Notes: generated by a model not told the origin, from the letters alone. A stretch of DNA of 64,000 nucleotides from Lysobacter enzymogenes (GCF_023617245.1 NZ_CP067396.1:1426001-1490000), one strand, 5' to 3'; shown: positions 25,715 to 34,050, counted from the first letter of the stretch. Numbers and translations are program-made.

Positions 25715-26550
25715 ACGCGCCGGCCGCTCCCGCCTTCCATGCCGACGCCGCCCTGGTCGAAGGCGCCATCGCCATCGCCCGCGTCGCGGCCGCGGCGATC
25801 CTGGACATCTACGACGGCGAATTCGCGGTCGAGCGCAAGGCCGACGCCTCGCCGCTGACCGCCGCCGACCTGGCCGCGCACCACGCCATCCTCGCCGGCC
25901 TGGCCCGGCTGACTCCGGACATCCCGGTGCTGTCGGAGGAATCGGCCGACGAAGTCGGCGTCGAACAACGCCGCGGCTGGGAACGGCTGTGGCTGGTCGA
26001 TCCGCTCGACGGCACCCGCGAATTCGTCAAGCGCAACGGCGAGTTCTCGGTCAACCTGGCCTTGATCGAGCGCGGCGAACCGGTGTTCGGCGTGGTGCTG
26101 GCGCCGGTCGGCGGCGCGCTGTGGCACGGCGCGCGCGGCGGCCACGCCTATCGTCGCGACGGCGAGCAGGAGCGCCGCATCCAGGTGCAGACGCCGCCGG
26201 CGCAGCCGCTGCGGGTGGCCGCCAGCCGCTCGCACCACAGCCAGCGCAGCGACGACTTCCTCGCCCGCGCCCACCGCGAGGCGCCCGGCGGCATCGCCAT
26301 GGTCAGCCTGGGTTCGTCGCTGAAGTTCTGCCGCATCGCCGAGGGCTCGCTCGACCTGTATCCGCGCTTCGGCCCGACCAGCGAGTGGGACACCGCGGCC
26401 GGCCAGTGCGTGCTCGAGGCCGCCGGCGGCGAGCTGCTGGATCCGCAAGGCCGGCCGTTCCGCTACAACCAGCGCGACAGCCTGCTCAACGGCGACTTCA
26501 TCGCCCTGGGCGACGCCTCGCTGCCGTGGAGGGCCTGGCAGGATGGCTGA
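25711..26550 (+). CDS. cysQ: 3'(2'),5'-bisphosphate nucleotidase CysQ
   Basis: This 279-aa member of the Li-sensitive inositol monophosphatase-like superfamily hydrolyses PAP (the by-product of sulfate assimilation) to AMP. Metal-site motifs are seen in order: the Glu in VLSEESAD, DPLDGTREF, and EWDTAAGQCVLEAAGG near the C-terminus. The FVKRNGEFSVNLALIE stretch following DPLDGT is specific to CysQ. It is coupled to nudE (4-nt overlap) and to mazG (8-nt overlap), grouping three nucleotide clean-up enzymes. Confidence 0.93.
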   Translation: MNAPAAPAFHADAALVEGAIAIARVAAAAILDIYDGEFAVERKADASPLTAADLAAHHAILAGLARLTPDIPVLSEESADEVGVEQRRGWERLWLVDPLDGTREFVKRNGEFSVNLALIERGEPVFGVVLAPVGGALWHGARGGHAYRRDGEQERRIQVQTPPAQPLRVAASRSHHSQRSDDFLARAHREAPGGIAMVSLGSSLKFCRIAEGSLDLYPRFGPTSEWDTAAGQCVLEAAGGELLDPQGRPFRYNQRDSLLNGDFIALGDASLPWRAWQDG

Positions 26551-27379
26551 GGTGCTGAACCTGCCGCCCGGCATCGCCGGCCTGCTCGAGATCATGGCGC
26601 GGCTGCGCGATCCGCAGCGCGGCTGCCCGTGGGACGTCGAGCAGACCTTCGCCACGATCGTGCCGTACACCATCGAGGAAGCCTACGAAGTCGCCGACGC
26701 GGTCGACCGCGGCGACCGCGAGGCGCTCAAGGACGAACTCGGCGACCTGCTGCTGCAGGTGGTGTTCCATGCGCGCATGGCCCAGGAAGAGGGCGCGTTC
26801 GGGTTCGACGACGTGGTCGCGGCGATCAGCGACAAGATGGTGCGCCGGCATCCGCACGTGTTCGGCGAGGCCAGCGTCGAGGATGCGCAGGCGCAGACCG
26901 CGGCCTGGGAAGAACTCAAGCGGCGCGAGCGCGAGGCCGCCGGCGAGGCCGACGCCTCGGCCCTGGCCGGCATCGCCCGCGGCCTGCCGGAATGGCAGCG
27001 CGCGGTGAAGCTGCAAAAGCGCGCCGCCACGGTCGGCTTCGACTGGCCGGCGCCGACGCCGGTGATCGCCAAGCTGCACGAAGAGATCGAGGAAGTGCGG
27101 GTCGAATTCGACGCGGTCGCCGCCGCGCCCGACGACGCGGCCGCGCGCGACCGGTTGGAGGAAGAGATCGGCGACGTGCTGTTCGTCTGCGCCAACCTCG
27201 CCCGCCACGCCAAGGTCGACGTCGGCGCCGCGCTGCGCCGCGCCAACCTCAAGTTCGAGCGCCGCTTCCGCGCGATGGAACTGCAAGCCGCGCAGGACGG
27301 CATGGCGCTGGCCGAACTGCCGCTGGAGAGGCAGGACGACTATTGGGAACAGGCCAAGCGCGCCGAGCGCGGCGAGTGA
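26543..27379 (+). CDS. mazG: Nucleoside triphosphate pyrophosphohydrolase MazG
   Basis: This 278-aa protein has two MazG domains in tandem, the usual length for the housekeeping enzyme that hydrolyses (d)NTPs to NMP and PPi. Domain 1 has CPWDVEQTFATIVPYTIEEA and DELGDLLLQVVFHARMAQ; domain 2 has LHEEIEEVRVEFDAVAA and RLEEEIGDVLFVCANLARHA. The paired EExxE and ExxD motifs bind Mg2+. The ATG lies inside the end of cysQ. It is the last gene of the operon; repeats follow at once. Confidence 0.94.
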   Translation: MAEVLNLPPGIAGLLEIMARLRDPQRGCPWDVEQTFATIVPYTIEEAYEVADAVDRGDREALKDELGDLLLQVVFHARMAQEEGAFGFDDVVAAISDKMVRRHPHVFGEASVEDAQAQTAAWEELKRREREAAGEADASALAGIARGLPEWQRAVKLQKRAATVGFDWPAPTPVIAKLHEEIEEVRVEFDAVAAAPDDAAARDRLEEEIGDVLFVCANLARHAKVDVGAALRRANLKFERRFRAMELQAAQDGMALAELPLERQDDYWEQAKRAERGE

Positions 27380-27406
27380 GCGCGGCGCGGCGGGCGGCGA
27401 CCTGAG

Positions 27407-27632
27407 CGAAAGGCCTCGGGCCTGAAGGCCCTCCCACAACCGCCCGGTTCGTGCATTTCCCGCGGGGCCGCGCTTTTATGAGAGGGCCTTCAAGCCCGAC
27501 GACAGCCTGGTTCGTGCATTCCCAATGGCCCGCGCTTTCGAGGGAGGACCTTCAGTCCCGACGACAGCCCGGTTCATGCATCCCCCGTGGCCCGCGCTTT
27601 CGTGGGAGGGCCTTCAGGCCCGACGCTTTCCT
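27407..27632. repeat. Family-A repeat cluster with a 62-63-bp tandem array
   Basis: An inverted family-A copy (27407-27442) is followed by three direct units. GGTTCGTGCAT, or its one-base variant, recurs at 27446, 27509 and 27571, and each unit ends in a GAGGGCCTTCAGGCCCGACG-like palindrome (27482, 27544 and 27605 regions). The second and third palindromes differ by stem substitutions. The cluster fills the gap between mazG and the YnfA gene. Confidence 0.85.
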
Positions 27633-27646
27633 TTCCGGTCGCCGCC

Positions 27647-27973
27647 ATGCTCATGACGCTGTTGCTGTTCTTGCTGACCGCCGTCGCCGAAATCGTCGGC
27701 TGTTATCTGCCGTATCTGTGGCTGCGCAAGGGCGGCAGCATCTGGCTGCTGTTGCCGGCCGCGGCCAGCCTGGCCTTGTTCGCCTGGCTGCTGACCTTGC
27801 ATCCCACCGCCTCGGGCCGGGTGTATGCGGCTTACGGCGGCGTCTACGTGACCGTCGCGATCTTCTGGCTGTGGTGGGTCGATGCGGTCAAGCCGAGCCG
27901 ATGGGACCTGCTCGGCGCCGGGCTGTGCCTGGCCGGCATGGCGGTGATCATGTTCGCGCCGCGCACGGCCTGA
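27647..27973 (+). CDS. YnfA family small inner-membrane protein
   Basis: This 108-aa protein has four hydrophobic helices, almost the same length as E. coli YnfA. The conserved core is present: LTAVAEIVGCYLPYLWLRKG, SIWLLLPAAASLALFAWLLT and HPTASGRVYAAYGGVYV. YnfA belongs to the small multidrug resistance-like superfamily; a drug-efflux role has been proposed for some members, and the cellular role here is unknown. I chose ATG 27647 to match the family start; an extension upstream would run into the repeat. Confidence 0.88.
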   Translation: MLMTLLLFLLTAVAEIVGCYLPYLWLRKGGSIWLLLPAAASLALFAWLLTLHPTASGRVYAAYGGVYVTVAIFWLWWVDAVKPSRWDLLGAGLCLAGMAVIMFAPRTA

Positions 27974-27995
27974 CGCGCACGGCCTGGGTGGTTGC

Positions 27996-28188
27996 GGGAC
28001 GGCTTCAGCCCCAATGCTGTCGCTCCAGGTCGCTGCGACCGCAGCCCTGCGGGAGGGCTTCAGCCCCGCTGCTGTCGCTCCAGGTCGCTGCAACCGGAGC
28101 CCTGTGGGAGGGGCTTCAGCCCCGACGCTCTTGTTTCAGTCCGCGGCGACCGGACCCGAAAGCGTCGGGGCTGAAGCCCCTCCCACAG
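27996..28188. repeat. Tandem 55-bp family-A variant array ending in an inverted arm
   Basis: The segment CGCTCCAGGTCGCTGC occurs at 28021 and 28076 (period 55). The stem variant here is GGGGCT-TC-AGCCCC. The last copy (28102-28129) is followed by a perfect 28-bp inverted copy (28161-28188). The array separates the YnfA gene from the next secreted-protein gene. Confidence 0.82.
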
Positions 28189-28242
28189 TTGAAGCGCCCG
28201 TCGCGCCGTTGCAGCATGGCGCATCGCACGCAGGAGGCGGAC

Positions 28243-28899
28243 ATGCGCAAGCTCAACGGATGGATCGCCGTGTTGACCCTGGCGCTTCTTGGCTTCGGCT
28301 CCGCGCACGCGGGCGAAGAGGAACGCCTGCTCGTCTTCGTCGGCGAAAAGATGTCGGTCGCCGAGTTCAAGCCCGAACTGCCGCCGAACACGGTGATGAT
28401 GGACGCCGTGTTCAAGGCGAAGTTCCGCGTGCGCCAGGTGGTCTACGGCCGCTACGACGATGAGGTCATCGAGTTCGATGCCTACGATCATTTCGGCGTC
28501 CCCGGATTCGCCGAGTATCCGCATTCGCTGTTGTTCGTCTTGCGACAAGACGATGGGTTCGTGCAGCTGAAGTACCAATACGTGCCGGTATTCCGGACCC
28601 GCAGCGGCGAATGGAACGGCTGCGGCCCGGTACGCAATCGCGACGACCAAGGCCGTCGCTACCTCGCCAAGGCGCAGCCGGTCGCGTTCGCCGAGGAGGC
28701 CTATCTGCGGTTGTCCCCGGAGCGCCCGCGCGAACTCGATGCGAAGAGCTATCCGCGTCGGGATTTCCGTATCGAAGGCGACCGCGCGTATTGCCTCACC
28801 GGCAGCTCCCTGCGCGAGCTGTTCGAGCTCAAGAAGCAGGCGGCGCTGAAAGATGAGGGATGGTTCGGCGGGAACGGCGCGGTGCCCGGCTCACGCTGA
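28243..28899 (+). CDS. Secreted protein of unknown function
   Basis: This 218-aa protein has a clear signal peptide (MRKLNGWIAVLTLALLGFGS, cleavage after AHA before GEEE). The mature part has a beta-rich pattern with two Cys (in EWNGCGPVRN and RAYCLTGSS), which could form a disulfide in the periplasm. I do not recognise a family. ATG 28243 is supported by AGGAGG 5 nt upstream; an in-frame ATG 10 codons earlier has no ribosome site. The gene stands alone between a repeat array and a 188-nt gap. The LPPNTVMMDAVFKAKFRVRQ to YDDEVIEFDAYDHFG segment suggests a small beta-domain. Confidence 0.75.
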   Translation: MRKLNGWIAVLTLALLGFGSAHAGEEERLLVFVGEKMSVAEFKPELPPNTVMMDAVFKAKFRVRQVVYGRYDDEVIEFDAYDHFGVPGFAEYPHSLLFVLRQDDGFVQLKYQYVPVFRTRSGEWNGCGPVRNRDDQGRRYLAKAQPVAFAEEAYLRLSPERPRELDAKSYPRRDFRIEGDRAYCLTGSSLRELFELKKQAALKDEGWFGGNGAVPGSR

Positions 28900-29087
28900 C
28901 GCCGGCGCGGCCGTGCCGGCCACCGGCTTGATCGGCGCCGGCAACGGCGCGAGGATCGCAGGTCTGGAGCGCATCGCCGCGACCGGGGCGGTCGGAGTGT
29001 CGCGAGGGCGACATTCCGCGCCGGCGCCGCCGGCTAAGGTGCGCAAGGCCGTGCCGCGAGGCGCGCAGCGATCAGGGAGATTCGGCC

Positions 29088-29393
29088 ATGTCCAACCGCT
29101 TCGCCAGCTTCCGCGAGTTCTACCCGTTCTATCTTAGCGAACACAGCAACCGCACCAGCCGGCGCCTGCATTTCATCGGCAGTTGCGGGGTGCTGGCGCT
29201 GCTGGCGCTGGCGATCGCGCAGGGGCGGCCGTGGCTGTTGCTGGCCGCGCTGGTATGCGGGTACGGCTTCGCCTGGGTCGGGCATTTCTTCTTCGAGAAG
29301 AACCGGCCGGCGACCTTCAAGCATCCGCTGTATTCCTTCGCCGGGGATTGGGTGATGTTCAAGGACATCCTCACCGGCAAGATCAAGTTTTGA
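29088..29393 (+). CDS. DUF962 / Mpo1-like membrane protein
   Basis: This 101-aa protein has two or three hydrophobic segments and the DUF962 signature: FYPFYLSEHSNRTSRRLHFI near the start and FAWVGHFFFEKNRPATFKHP in the second half. In yeast the family member Mpo1 is an Fe2+-dependent dioxygenase that shortens 2-hydroxy fatty acids by alpha-oxidation, and the conserved His residues (in SEHSN, RLHFIG, VGHFFFEKN and FKHP) are the metal ligands. All are kept here, so a similar activity is possible. Its length is typical of bacterial members. Confidence 0.82.
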   Translation: MSNRFASFREFYPFYLSEHSNRTSRRLHFIGSCGVLALLALAIAQGRPWLLLAALVCGYGFAWVGHFFFEKNRPATFKHPLYSFAGDWVMFKDILTGKIKF

Positions 29394-29445
29394 GCCCGCC
29401 GGCGGCGCCCGCGCGGCGCCGGTTCCGATGCAAGGACGCTCGCGC

Positions 29446-30069
29446 GTGAAAGCCGCACTGAAGACCGTCGCGTTCGTCGGCGCGTTCGCCGGCCTGATCG
29501 CCGGCCTGTTCCTCGCTTTCGGGCCGGCCGGCGCGGTCGCGCCGGCGGCGCCCGACCTGCCGCTGCGCGTTTCGCCGTGGCTGGAGCAGGCGATGGACAG
29601 CAAGACCTGTCCGTTGGTCGATGTGCGGGTCGACGCCGCCGGACAGGCGGGACGCGCCGCAAACGCGCCGTCCGCGCGCGTGGCGACCGTCTGGCTCGCG
29701 CGCGAGGACGACGCAGCGGATCCGTCCGCGTGGCCTGCGCTGTATCTGTCGCTGGGCGGGCGGCCCCTGGCGCTGCGCCGCGAAGGCGCGGCCACCGACG
29801 TCGAAGCGCAGTCGCTGCGCGATCGCCGCGGCCCGGCGCTGCGCTGGTCGGCGCCGGCGGAGCGGGTTTCGGCGCGGTTGTTGTTGCAGGCGCCGCGTCT
29901 GTACGTCGAAACCGGCGAAGGTTGGCGGCCGGTGTCGCCCGGGCGGGCCGCGCAGGCGCGCCAGGGCGAGGATCCGACCCGCACGGTCTGGAAGGGCCGG
30001 CTCAGCCTGGACCTGCGCGGCCGCCGCTGGGAGCGCGAAGTCGAGGTGGTCTCGATCTGCGGCCCATGA
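29446..30069 (+). CDS. Membrane-anchored protein of unknown function
   Basis: This 207-aa protein has an N-terminal hydrophobic helix (VAFVGAFAGLIAGLFLAF) that could be an anchor or uncleaved signal. The remainder is a predicted periplasmic beta-rich domain with Cys in KTCPLVD and a C-terminal VVSICGP. The GTG start at 29446 is chosen because AAGGA lies 9 nt upstream; the in-frame ATG at 29428 has no ribosome site. I do not recognise the family. It converges on the two minus-strand paralogues that follow. Confidence 0.6.
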   Translation: MKAALKTVAFVGAFAGLIAGLFLAFGPAGAVAPAAPDLPLRVSPWLEQAMDSKTCPLVDVRVDAAGQAGRAANAPSARVATVWLAREDDAADPSAWPALYLSLGGRPLALRREGAATDVEAQSLRDRRGPALRWSAPAERVSARLLLQAPRLYVETGEGWRPVSPGRAAQARQGEDPTRTVWKGRLSLDLRGRRWEREVEVVSICGP

Positions 30070-30112
30070 CCGCGCGGCCGGTTGCGCGGCAGCGCGCGCC
30101 GAACCGCCGCGC

Positions 30113-30772
30113 TCAGCGTTGCGGCAGATGGCGTGCGATCTCGCGCAGCGCCTGCGCGGCGGCGCGCGGGTGGCGATCCTGCGCGGCCAGCGCGCGCCAG
30201 CGGGCGAGGCCGTCGCACGGCGCCATCAGGCGACGCAGCCAGCGCGCCGCGTCCAAGCCGCCGGGCAGGTCGGGATCGTCGGCCGCCGCGGCGGCGCCGG
30301 CCTCGACGGATTCGACGAAGTAGCGCCGGCCGCGACGCAGGAAATGCACGCCGACCCGGCCGCCGAGCAACACCGCGCCCTGGTCGGCGCCGCCGAACTC
30401 GAACCACTCGATCCGCAGCGCCGGCCGCCGCCGTGCCCGCCAGCGCAGCACGGTGGCGAGCGGCAGCGTGCGCGGCCACGGCGCGAGACTGGCCGCCAGG
30501 TACGCCCCGCGCAGATAGAACGGCTTCAGGGTCAGCGCCTGCCAGCCGCCGCGATGCGGCAGTCGGGCGTCGCGTTCGAGTTGCTGGACCGGCCCGGGCT
30601 GCAGGCTCGAACGCTGCCAGCCGTGGGCGAGGGCGGCGTCGAGGTCCCACTGCGGGTCGAGCCCGAACGAGGCGGTCGAGAGCAGCCGGCCGTGGTCGGC
30701 GAATTCGGCGAGCAGCGCGTGCAGGCTCAGCGGGATTGGCGATGGCGGCGCGGTCGAATGGGGCACGGTCAC
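30113..30772 (-). CDS. Unknown protein, tandem paralogue B
   Basis: This 219-aa protein is clearly related to the product of the gene just upstream (30769-31422): both share LLSTASFGLD/LRSTAAFGFA, a FYLRGAYL/TYLRGRYL block, TVLRWRARRRPALRIEWFE/TILRWLSRRRPAPRVELFE, and GAVLLGGRVGVHFLRRGRRY/GAVLVDRSVKFCFTRNGDRY. The GTG start overlaps the stop of the partner (GTGA). There is no signal peptide or membrane helix. I do not recognise a named family and the function is unknown. The tight coupling of two diverged copies suggests a heterodimer or a pair with split roles. Confidence 0.7.
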   Translation of the reverse strand: MTVPHSTAPPSPIPLSLHALLAEFADHGRLLSTASFGLDPQWDLDAALAHGWQRSSLQPGPVQQLERDARLPHRGGWQALTLKPFYLRGAYLAASLAPWPRTLPLATVLRWRARRRPALRIEWFEFGGADQGAVLLGGRVGVHFLRRGRRYFVESVEAGAAAAADDPDLPGGLDAARWLRRLMAPCDGLARWRALAAQDRHPRAAAQALREIARHLPQR

Positions 30773-31422
30773 GGCGGCAACAAGGTCGCGATCCCCTCGA
30801 CCGCCCGCAACGCCGCGCGCCGCTGCCGGCCTTTGGGATTCTGCGCGGCCCGCGCGAGCCAATCGGCCGAGCGCTCGCAGGGCTGCATGCCGACCAGGGT
30901 GCAGTCCAGTTCCTCCAGCGCTATCCGGTCGTCGCCGCTGCCGACGATGCGCGGCATCAGCGAGGTCACCCGATAGCGGTCGCCGTTGCGGGTGAAGCAG
31001 AACTTCACCGACCGGTCGACCAGCACCGCGCCGTACTCGGCGTTGAAGGTTTCGAACAGTTCCACCCGCGGCGCCGGCCGGCGCCGCGACAGCCAGCGCA
31101 GGATCGTGGCCAGCGGCGGGCCGGGCAACAGGTCCAGTTCGCTGTTGAGGTAGCGGCCGCGCAGGTAGGTCGAGCGCAGGCTGGCCGGCACCACCCCGCC
31201 ACGATGGCGCAGCAGGACGTCGCGTTCGATTTGTTCGTAAGCGGCCGGGCGCATCGCGGCATGCTTGAAATCGCCGGCGACCAGCTCTTGCAGGGACTGG
31301 TCCGGGGCGAACCCGAACGCGGCGGTCGAGCGCAGGCGGCCGTGCTGCAGGTATTCCTCGATCACCGCCTGCAGGCTCAGGCCGGTGCGCAGCGGCGGGA
31401 TGGAAGCGTCCTTGTTGGCCAT
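30769..31422 (-). CDS. Unknown protein, tandem paralogue A
   Basis: This 217-aa first member of the paralogue pair starts MANKDASIPPLRTGLSLQAV. It shares the EYLQHGRLRSTAAFGFAPDQ opening, basic central LRWLSRRRPAPRVELFETF block and a C-terminal RAAQNPKGRQRRAALRAVEG segment with its partner, all Arg-rich. No catalytic motif, signal peptide or membrane segment is seen. Together with paralogue B it forms a two-gene operon read towards the unknown gene at 29446. The function is not recognised. Confidence 0.72.
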   Translation of the reverse strand: MANKDASIPPLRTGLSLQAVIEEYLQHGRLRSTAAFGFAPDQSLQELVAGDFKHAAMRPAAYEQIERDVLLRHRGGVVPASLRSTYLRGRYLNSELDLLPGPPLATILRWLSRRRPAPRVELFETFNAEYGAVLVDRSVKFCFTRNGDRYRVTSLMPRIVGSGDDRIALEELDCTLVGMQPCERSADWLARAAQNPKGRQRRAALRAVEGIATLLPP

Positions 31423-31453
31423 CGTCGGCTGGGTCCGTCCGGGTTGGAACGCG

Positions 31454-31530
31454 GGAAGATCGATCCGGAACGGTCGATCCAGACGATCAATACAGGAAGG
31501 TCATTCCAGGAAGATCACTCCAGAAAGATC
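31454..31530. repeat. Tandem array of a 14-bp motif next to the DUF486 stop
   Basis: On the plus strand GGAA-like units start at 31454, 31467, about 31481, 31495, 31509 and 31523, spaced 13-14 nt. On the minus strand each reads roughly GATCTTCCTGGAWT. The array covers the last codons of the DUF486 gene and about 60 nt beyond. Confidence 0.75.
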
Positions 31531-31868
31531 AGCCAGGCCGCGACCACGATCAGCCCGAACCCGGCCCAGTGGTTCCACTTCAGCGGCTGGCCCAGGTACC
31601 AGATCGAGAAGCAGGCGAACACCAGCAGGGTGATGACCTCCTGCATGCCCTTGAGCTGCGGCGCCGAGTAGACCGCGCTGCCGAGCCGGTTGGCCGGCAC
31701 CTGCAGGCAGTACTCGAACAGGGCGATGCCCCAGCTGACGCCGATGGCGACCGTCAACGGGGCGGATTTGTACTTCAGATGCCCGTACCAGGCGAAGGTC
31801 ATGAAGATGTTGGAGCCGAGCAGGAGCAGGACGGGGTAGACCAGGGCGGACAGGCGATCGGCGGGCAT
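31515..31868 (-). CDS. DUF486 family small membrane protein (DMT superfamily)
   Basis: This 117-aa protein has four predicted helices. The DUF486 signature is clear: LLLLGSNIFMTFAWYGHLKY and SWGIALFEYCLQVPANRLGS, then QLKGMQEVITLLVFACFSI and PLKWNHWAGFGLIVVAAWLI. It belongs to the drug/metabolite transporter superfamily as a half-size protein; its substrate is unknown. ATG at the complement of 31866-31868 fits the family start. Its last codons form part of the 14-bp repeat array. Confidence 0.88.
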   Translation of the reverse strand: MPADRLSALVYPVLLLLGSNIFMTFAWYGHLKYKSAPLTVAIGVSWGIALFEYCLQVPANRLGSAVYSAPQLKGMQEVITLLVFACFSIWYLGQPLKWNHWAGFGLIVVAAWLIFLE

Positions 31869-31977
31869 GCAAGGGCCGGAAGGGGTGGTGTGTGATGGCC
31901 CTACAGTATCGCCTTCACGAACCGTCCACCTTGTGGAGGGCACTCTTCACAAAACTGAAGGACGCCGGAGGGGCTGC

Positions 31978-32688
31978 ATGCAGGGTACGAGAGACGGGGG
32001 CCTGGTCCTCATCGTCGAAGACAACCGCAATATCTCCGAGATGGTCGGCGAGTACCTGGAAAGCCGCGGCTTCGAGGTCGATTACGCCGCCGACGGCCTC
32101 GACGGATACCGGTTGGCGACGGAGAACAGCTACGACGTGGTCGTGCTCGACCTGATGCTGCCGCGCATGGACGGCATCGAGGTGTGCAAGAAGCTGCGCG
32201 AAGAGGCCCGCAAGTCCACCCCGGTGCTGATGTTGACCGCGCGCGACACCCTCGACGAGAAGCTCACCGGCCTGAGCGCCGGCGCCGACGACTACCTGAC
32301 CAAGCCGTTCGCGATCCAGGAACTGGAAGCGCGCCTGCGCGCCCTGATCCGGCGCGAACGCCGCCAGGTCGGCGGCGAAGTGCTCAAGGTCGCCGACCTG
32401 GTGCTCGACCCGGCCAGCCTGCGGGTCACCCGCGGCGGCAGCGAACTGCAGCTCTCGCCGATCGGCCTGCGCCTGCTGACCATCCTGATGCGCGAATCGC
32501 CGCGCGTGGTCAGCCGCCAGGAGATCGAGCGCGAGATCTGGGGCAACGGCCTGCCCGATTCGGACACCTTGCGCAGCCACCTCTACAACCTGCGCAAGAC
32601 CATCGACAAGCCCTTCGACAAGCAGTTGCTGCACACCGTGCAGAGCGCCGGGTACCGGGTAGCGGATATTTCGCAGCCGCCGGACTGA
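31978..32688 (+). CDS. OmpR-family response regulator
   Basis: This 236-aa regulator has an N-terminal receiver (Glu14/Asp15, phospho-acceptor Asp58 in VLDLMLP, Lys109 in LTKPF) and a C-terminal winged-helix DNA-binding domain (LSPIGLRLLTILMRESPRVV, then LRSHLYNLRKTIDKPFDKQL and VQSAGYRVAD). ATG 31978 has GGAGGGG upstream. It is followed directly by its cognate kinase gene (24 nt). Lying upstream of macA-macB, the pair could control that transporter, but this is inference from position only. I give no gene name because OmpR-family members cannot be told apart safely by eye. Confidence 0.88.
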   Translation: MQGTRDGGLVLIVEDNRNISEMVGEYLESRGFEVDYAADGLDGYRLATENSYDVVVLDLMLPRMDGIEVCKKLREEARKSTPVLMLTARDTLDEKLTGLSAGADDYLTKPFAIQELEARLRALIRRERRQVGGEVLKVADLVLDPASLRVTRGGSELQLSPIGLRLLTILMRESPRVVSRQEIEREIWGNGLPDSDTLRSHLYNLRKTIDKPFDKQLLHTVQSAGYRVADISQPPD

Positions 32689-32712
32689 TTGGACCGGTTC
32701 GCCGCCACCGCC

Positions 32713-34050
32713 ATGCCGCAAGGGCTACCGCGCAAGATCAAGCTTGCGTTCATTCTGCAGGCCTTGATCGGCAGCATAGCGATCACGCTGGGCATCCTCC
32801 TGGCGGGTCTGGCGGTGCGCCATGTGGTCCTCGAACAGCGCATGCAGCGCGAAGCCGACGACTACTGGGACGGGCGCAAGCGCGACCCGGAGTACCCCTT
32901 GCCGCGCACCTCGACCACGCGCGGCCACTTCGTCCCCACCGGCGCCAGCGACTCGGTGCTGCCGGCGCAGATGCGCGCGGTCGGTTCGGGGCTGCACAAC
33001 CTGCCCGGCGGCGGCAAGGTGGTGCTGGTGGACCGGCGCGAGGCCGGCAGCTTCTATCTCGTCTATGCGACCTCGCTGATCGACGAGGCGATCCTCTACA
33101 CCGGCCTGTTCTCGCTGCTGTTCTCGCTGCTGACCACGTACCTGATCTCCTGGCATACCTACCGCACCTCCAAGCGGCTGGTGTCGCCGGTGAGCTGGCT
33201 GGCCAACGTGGTCTCGCAATGGGACCCGCGCGATCCCGACACCAGCCTGATCGAGCCGATCAAATTCCCCTACGACCCCGGCAGCGAAGTGCGCCGGCTG
33301 TCGAGCGCGCTCAGCGGCCTGGCCGAACGCGTCAGCGACTTCGTCCAGCGCGAGCGCGATTTCACCCGCGACGCCAGCCACGAACTGCGCACGCCGCTGA
33401 CTGTGATCCGGGTCGCCACCGACCTGATGCTGGCCGACCCGGACACGCCGGTGCGCGCGCAACGCTCGCTGCTGCGGGTGCAGCGCGCCGGCCGCGACAT
33501 GGAGGCGGTCATCGACGCCTTCCTGATCCTGGCGCGCGAATCCGATGTCGAGCCGCAGTCGGAGGAGTTCGCGGTGCGCGACATCGTCGACAACGAGATG
33601 GAACGCATCCTGCCGCTGCTCAACGGCAAGCCGGTGGAGCTGCACCTCTACGACGAGGGCGGCCCGCGCCTGACCGCGCCGCCGCACGCGCTGGGGGTGA
33701 TGATCGGCAACCTGCTCAGCAACGCGGTGCGCTTCACCGACAGCGGCCGCATCGACGTGCGCCTGAGCCGCGACGGCATCGAGATCCGCGACACCGGCAT
33801 CGGCATGTCGGTGGAAACCCTGACCAAGGCCTTCACCCCGTTCTACCGCGCCGATTTTTCCGCCGGCGACGGCAAGGGCATGGGCCTGTCGATCGTGCGC
33901 CGGCTCGGCGAGCGCTTCGGCTGGCCGGTGACCCTGACCAGCGCGCCGGGGCAGGGCACGACCGCGGTGATCCGGTTCAAGCCGGGCTTGCCGCCGCCGC
34001 TCGCGCCGATGACGCCGCCCGCGCCGGTGCCGCGGGTGCCTGAGGCCTGA
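32713..34050 (+). CDS. Sensor histidine kinase, partner of the OmpR-type regulator
   Basis: This 445-aa kinase has TM1 near residues 10-33, a short periplasmic loop (about 90 residues), and TM2 near 125-150 (LFSLLFSLLTTYLISWHTY). A HAMP-like linker follows. The H-box is FTRDASHELRTPLTVIRVAT with His223, then come the N-box (MIGNLLSNAVRFTDSGR) and the ATPase G-boxes (IRDTGIGMS and GKGMGLSIVRRL). I chose ATG 32713; an in-frame TTG 24 nt earlier touches the regulator stop. The signal is unknown, and the short sensor loop suggests membrane stress or small-ligand sensing. Confidence 0.85.
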   Translation: MPQGLPRKIKLAFILQALIGSIAITLGILLAGLAVRHVVLEQRMQREADDYWDGRKRDPEYPLPRTSTTRGHFVPTGASDSVLPAQMRAVGSGLHNLPGGGKVVLVDRREAGSFYLVYATSLIDEAILYTGLFSLLFSLLTTYLISWHTYRTSKRLVSPVSWLANVVSQWDPRDPDTSLIEPIKFPYDPGSEVRRLSSALSGLAERVSDFVQRERDFTRDASHELRTPLTVIRVATDLMLADPDTPVRAQRSLLRVQRAGRDMEAVIDAFLILARESDVEPQSEEFAVRDIVDNEMERILPLLNGKPVELHLYDEGGPRLTAPPHALGVMIGNLLSNAVRFTDSGRIDVRLSRDGIEIRDTGIGMSVETLTKAFTPFYRADFSAGDGKGMGLSIVRRLGERFGWPVTLTSAPGQGTTAVIRFKPGLPPPLAPMTPPAPVPRVPEA

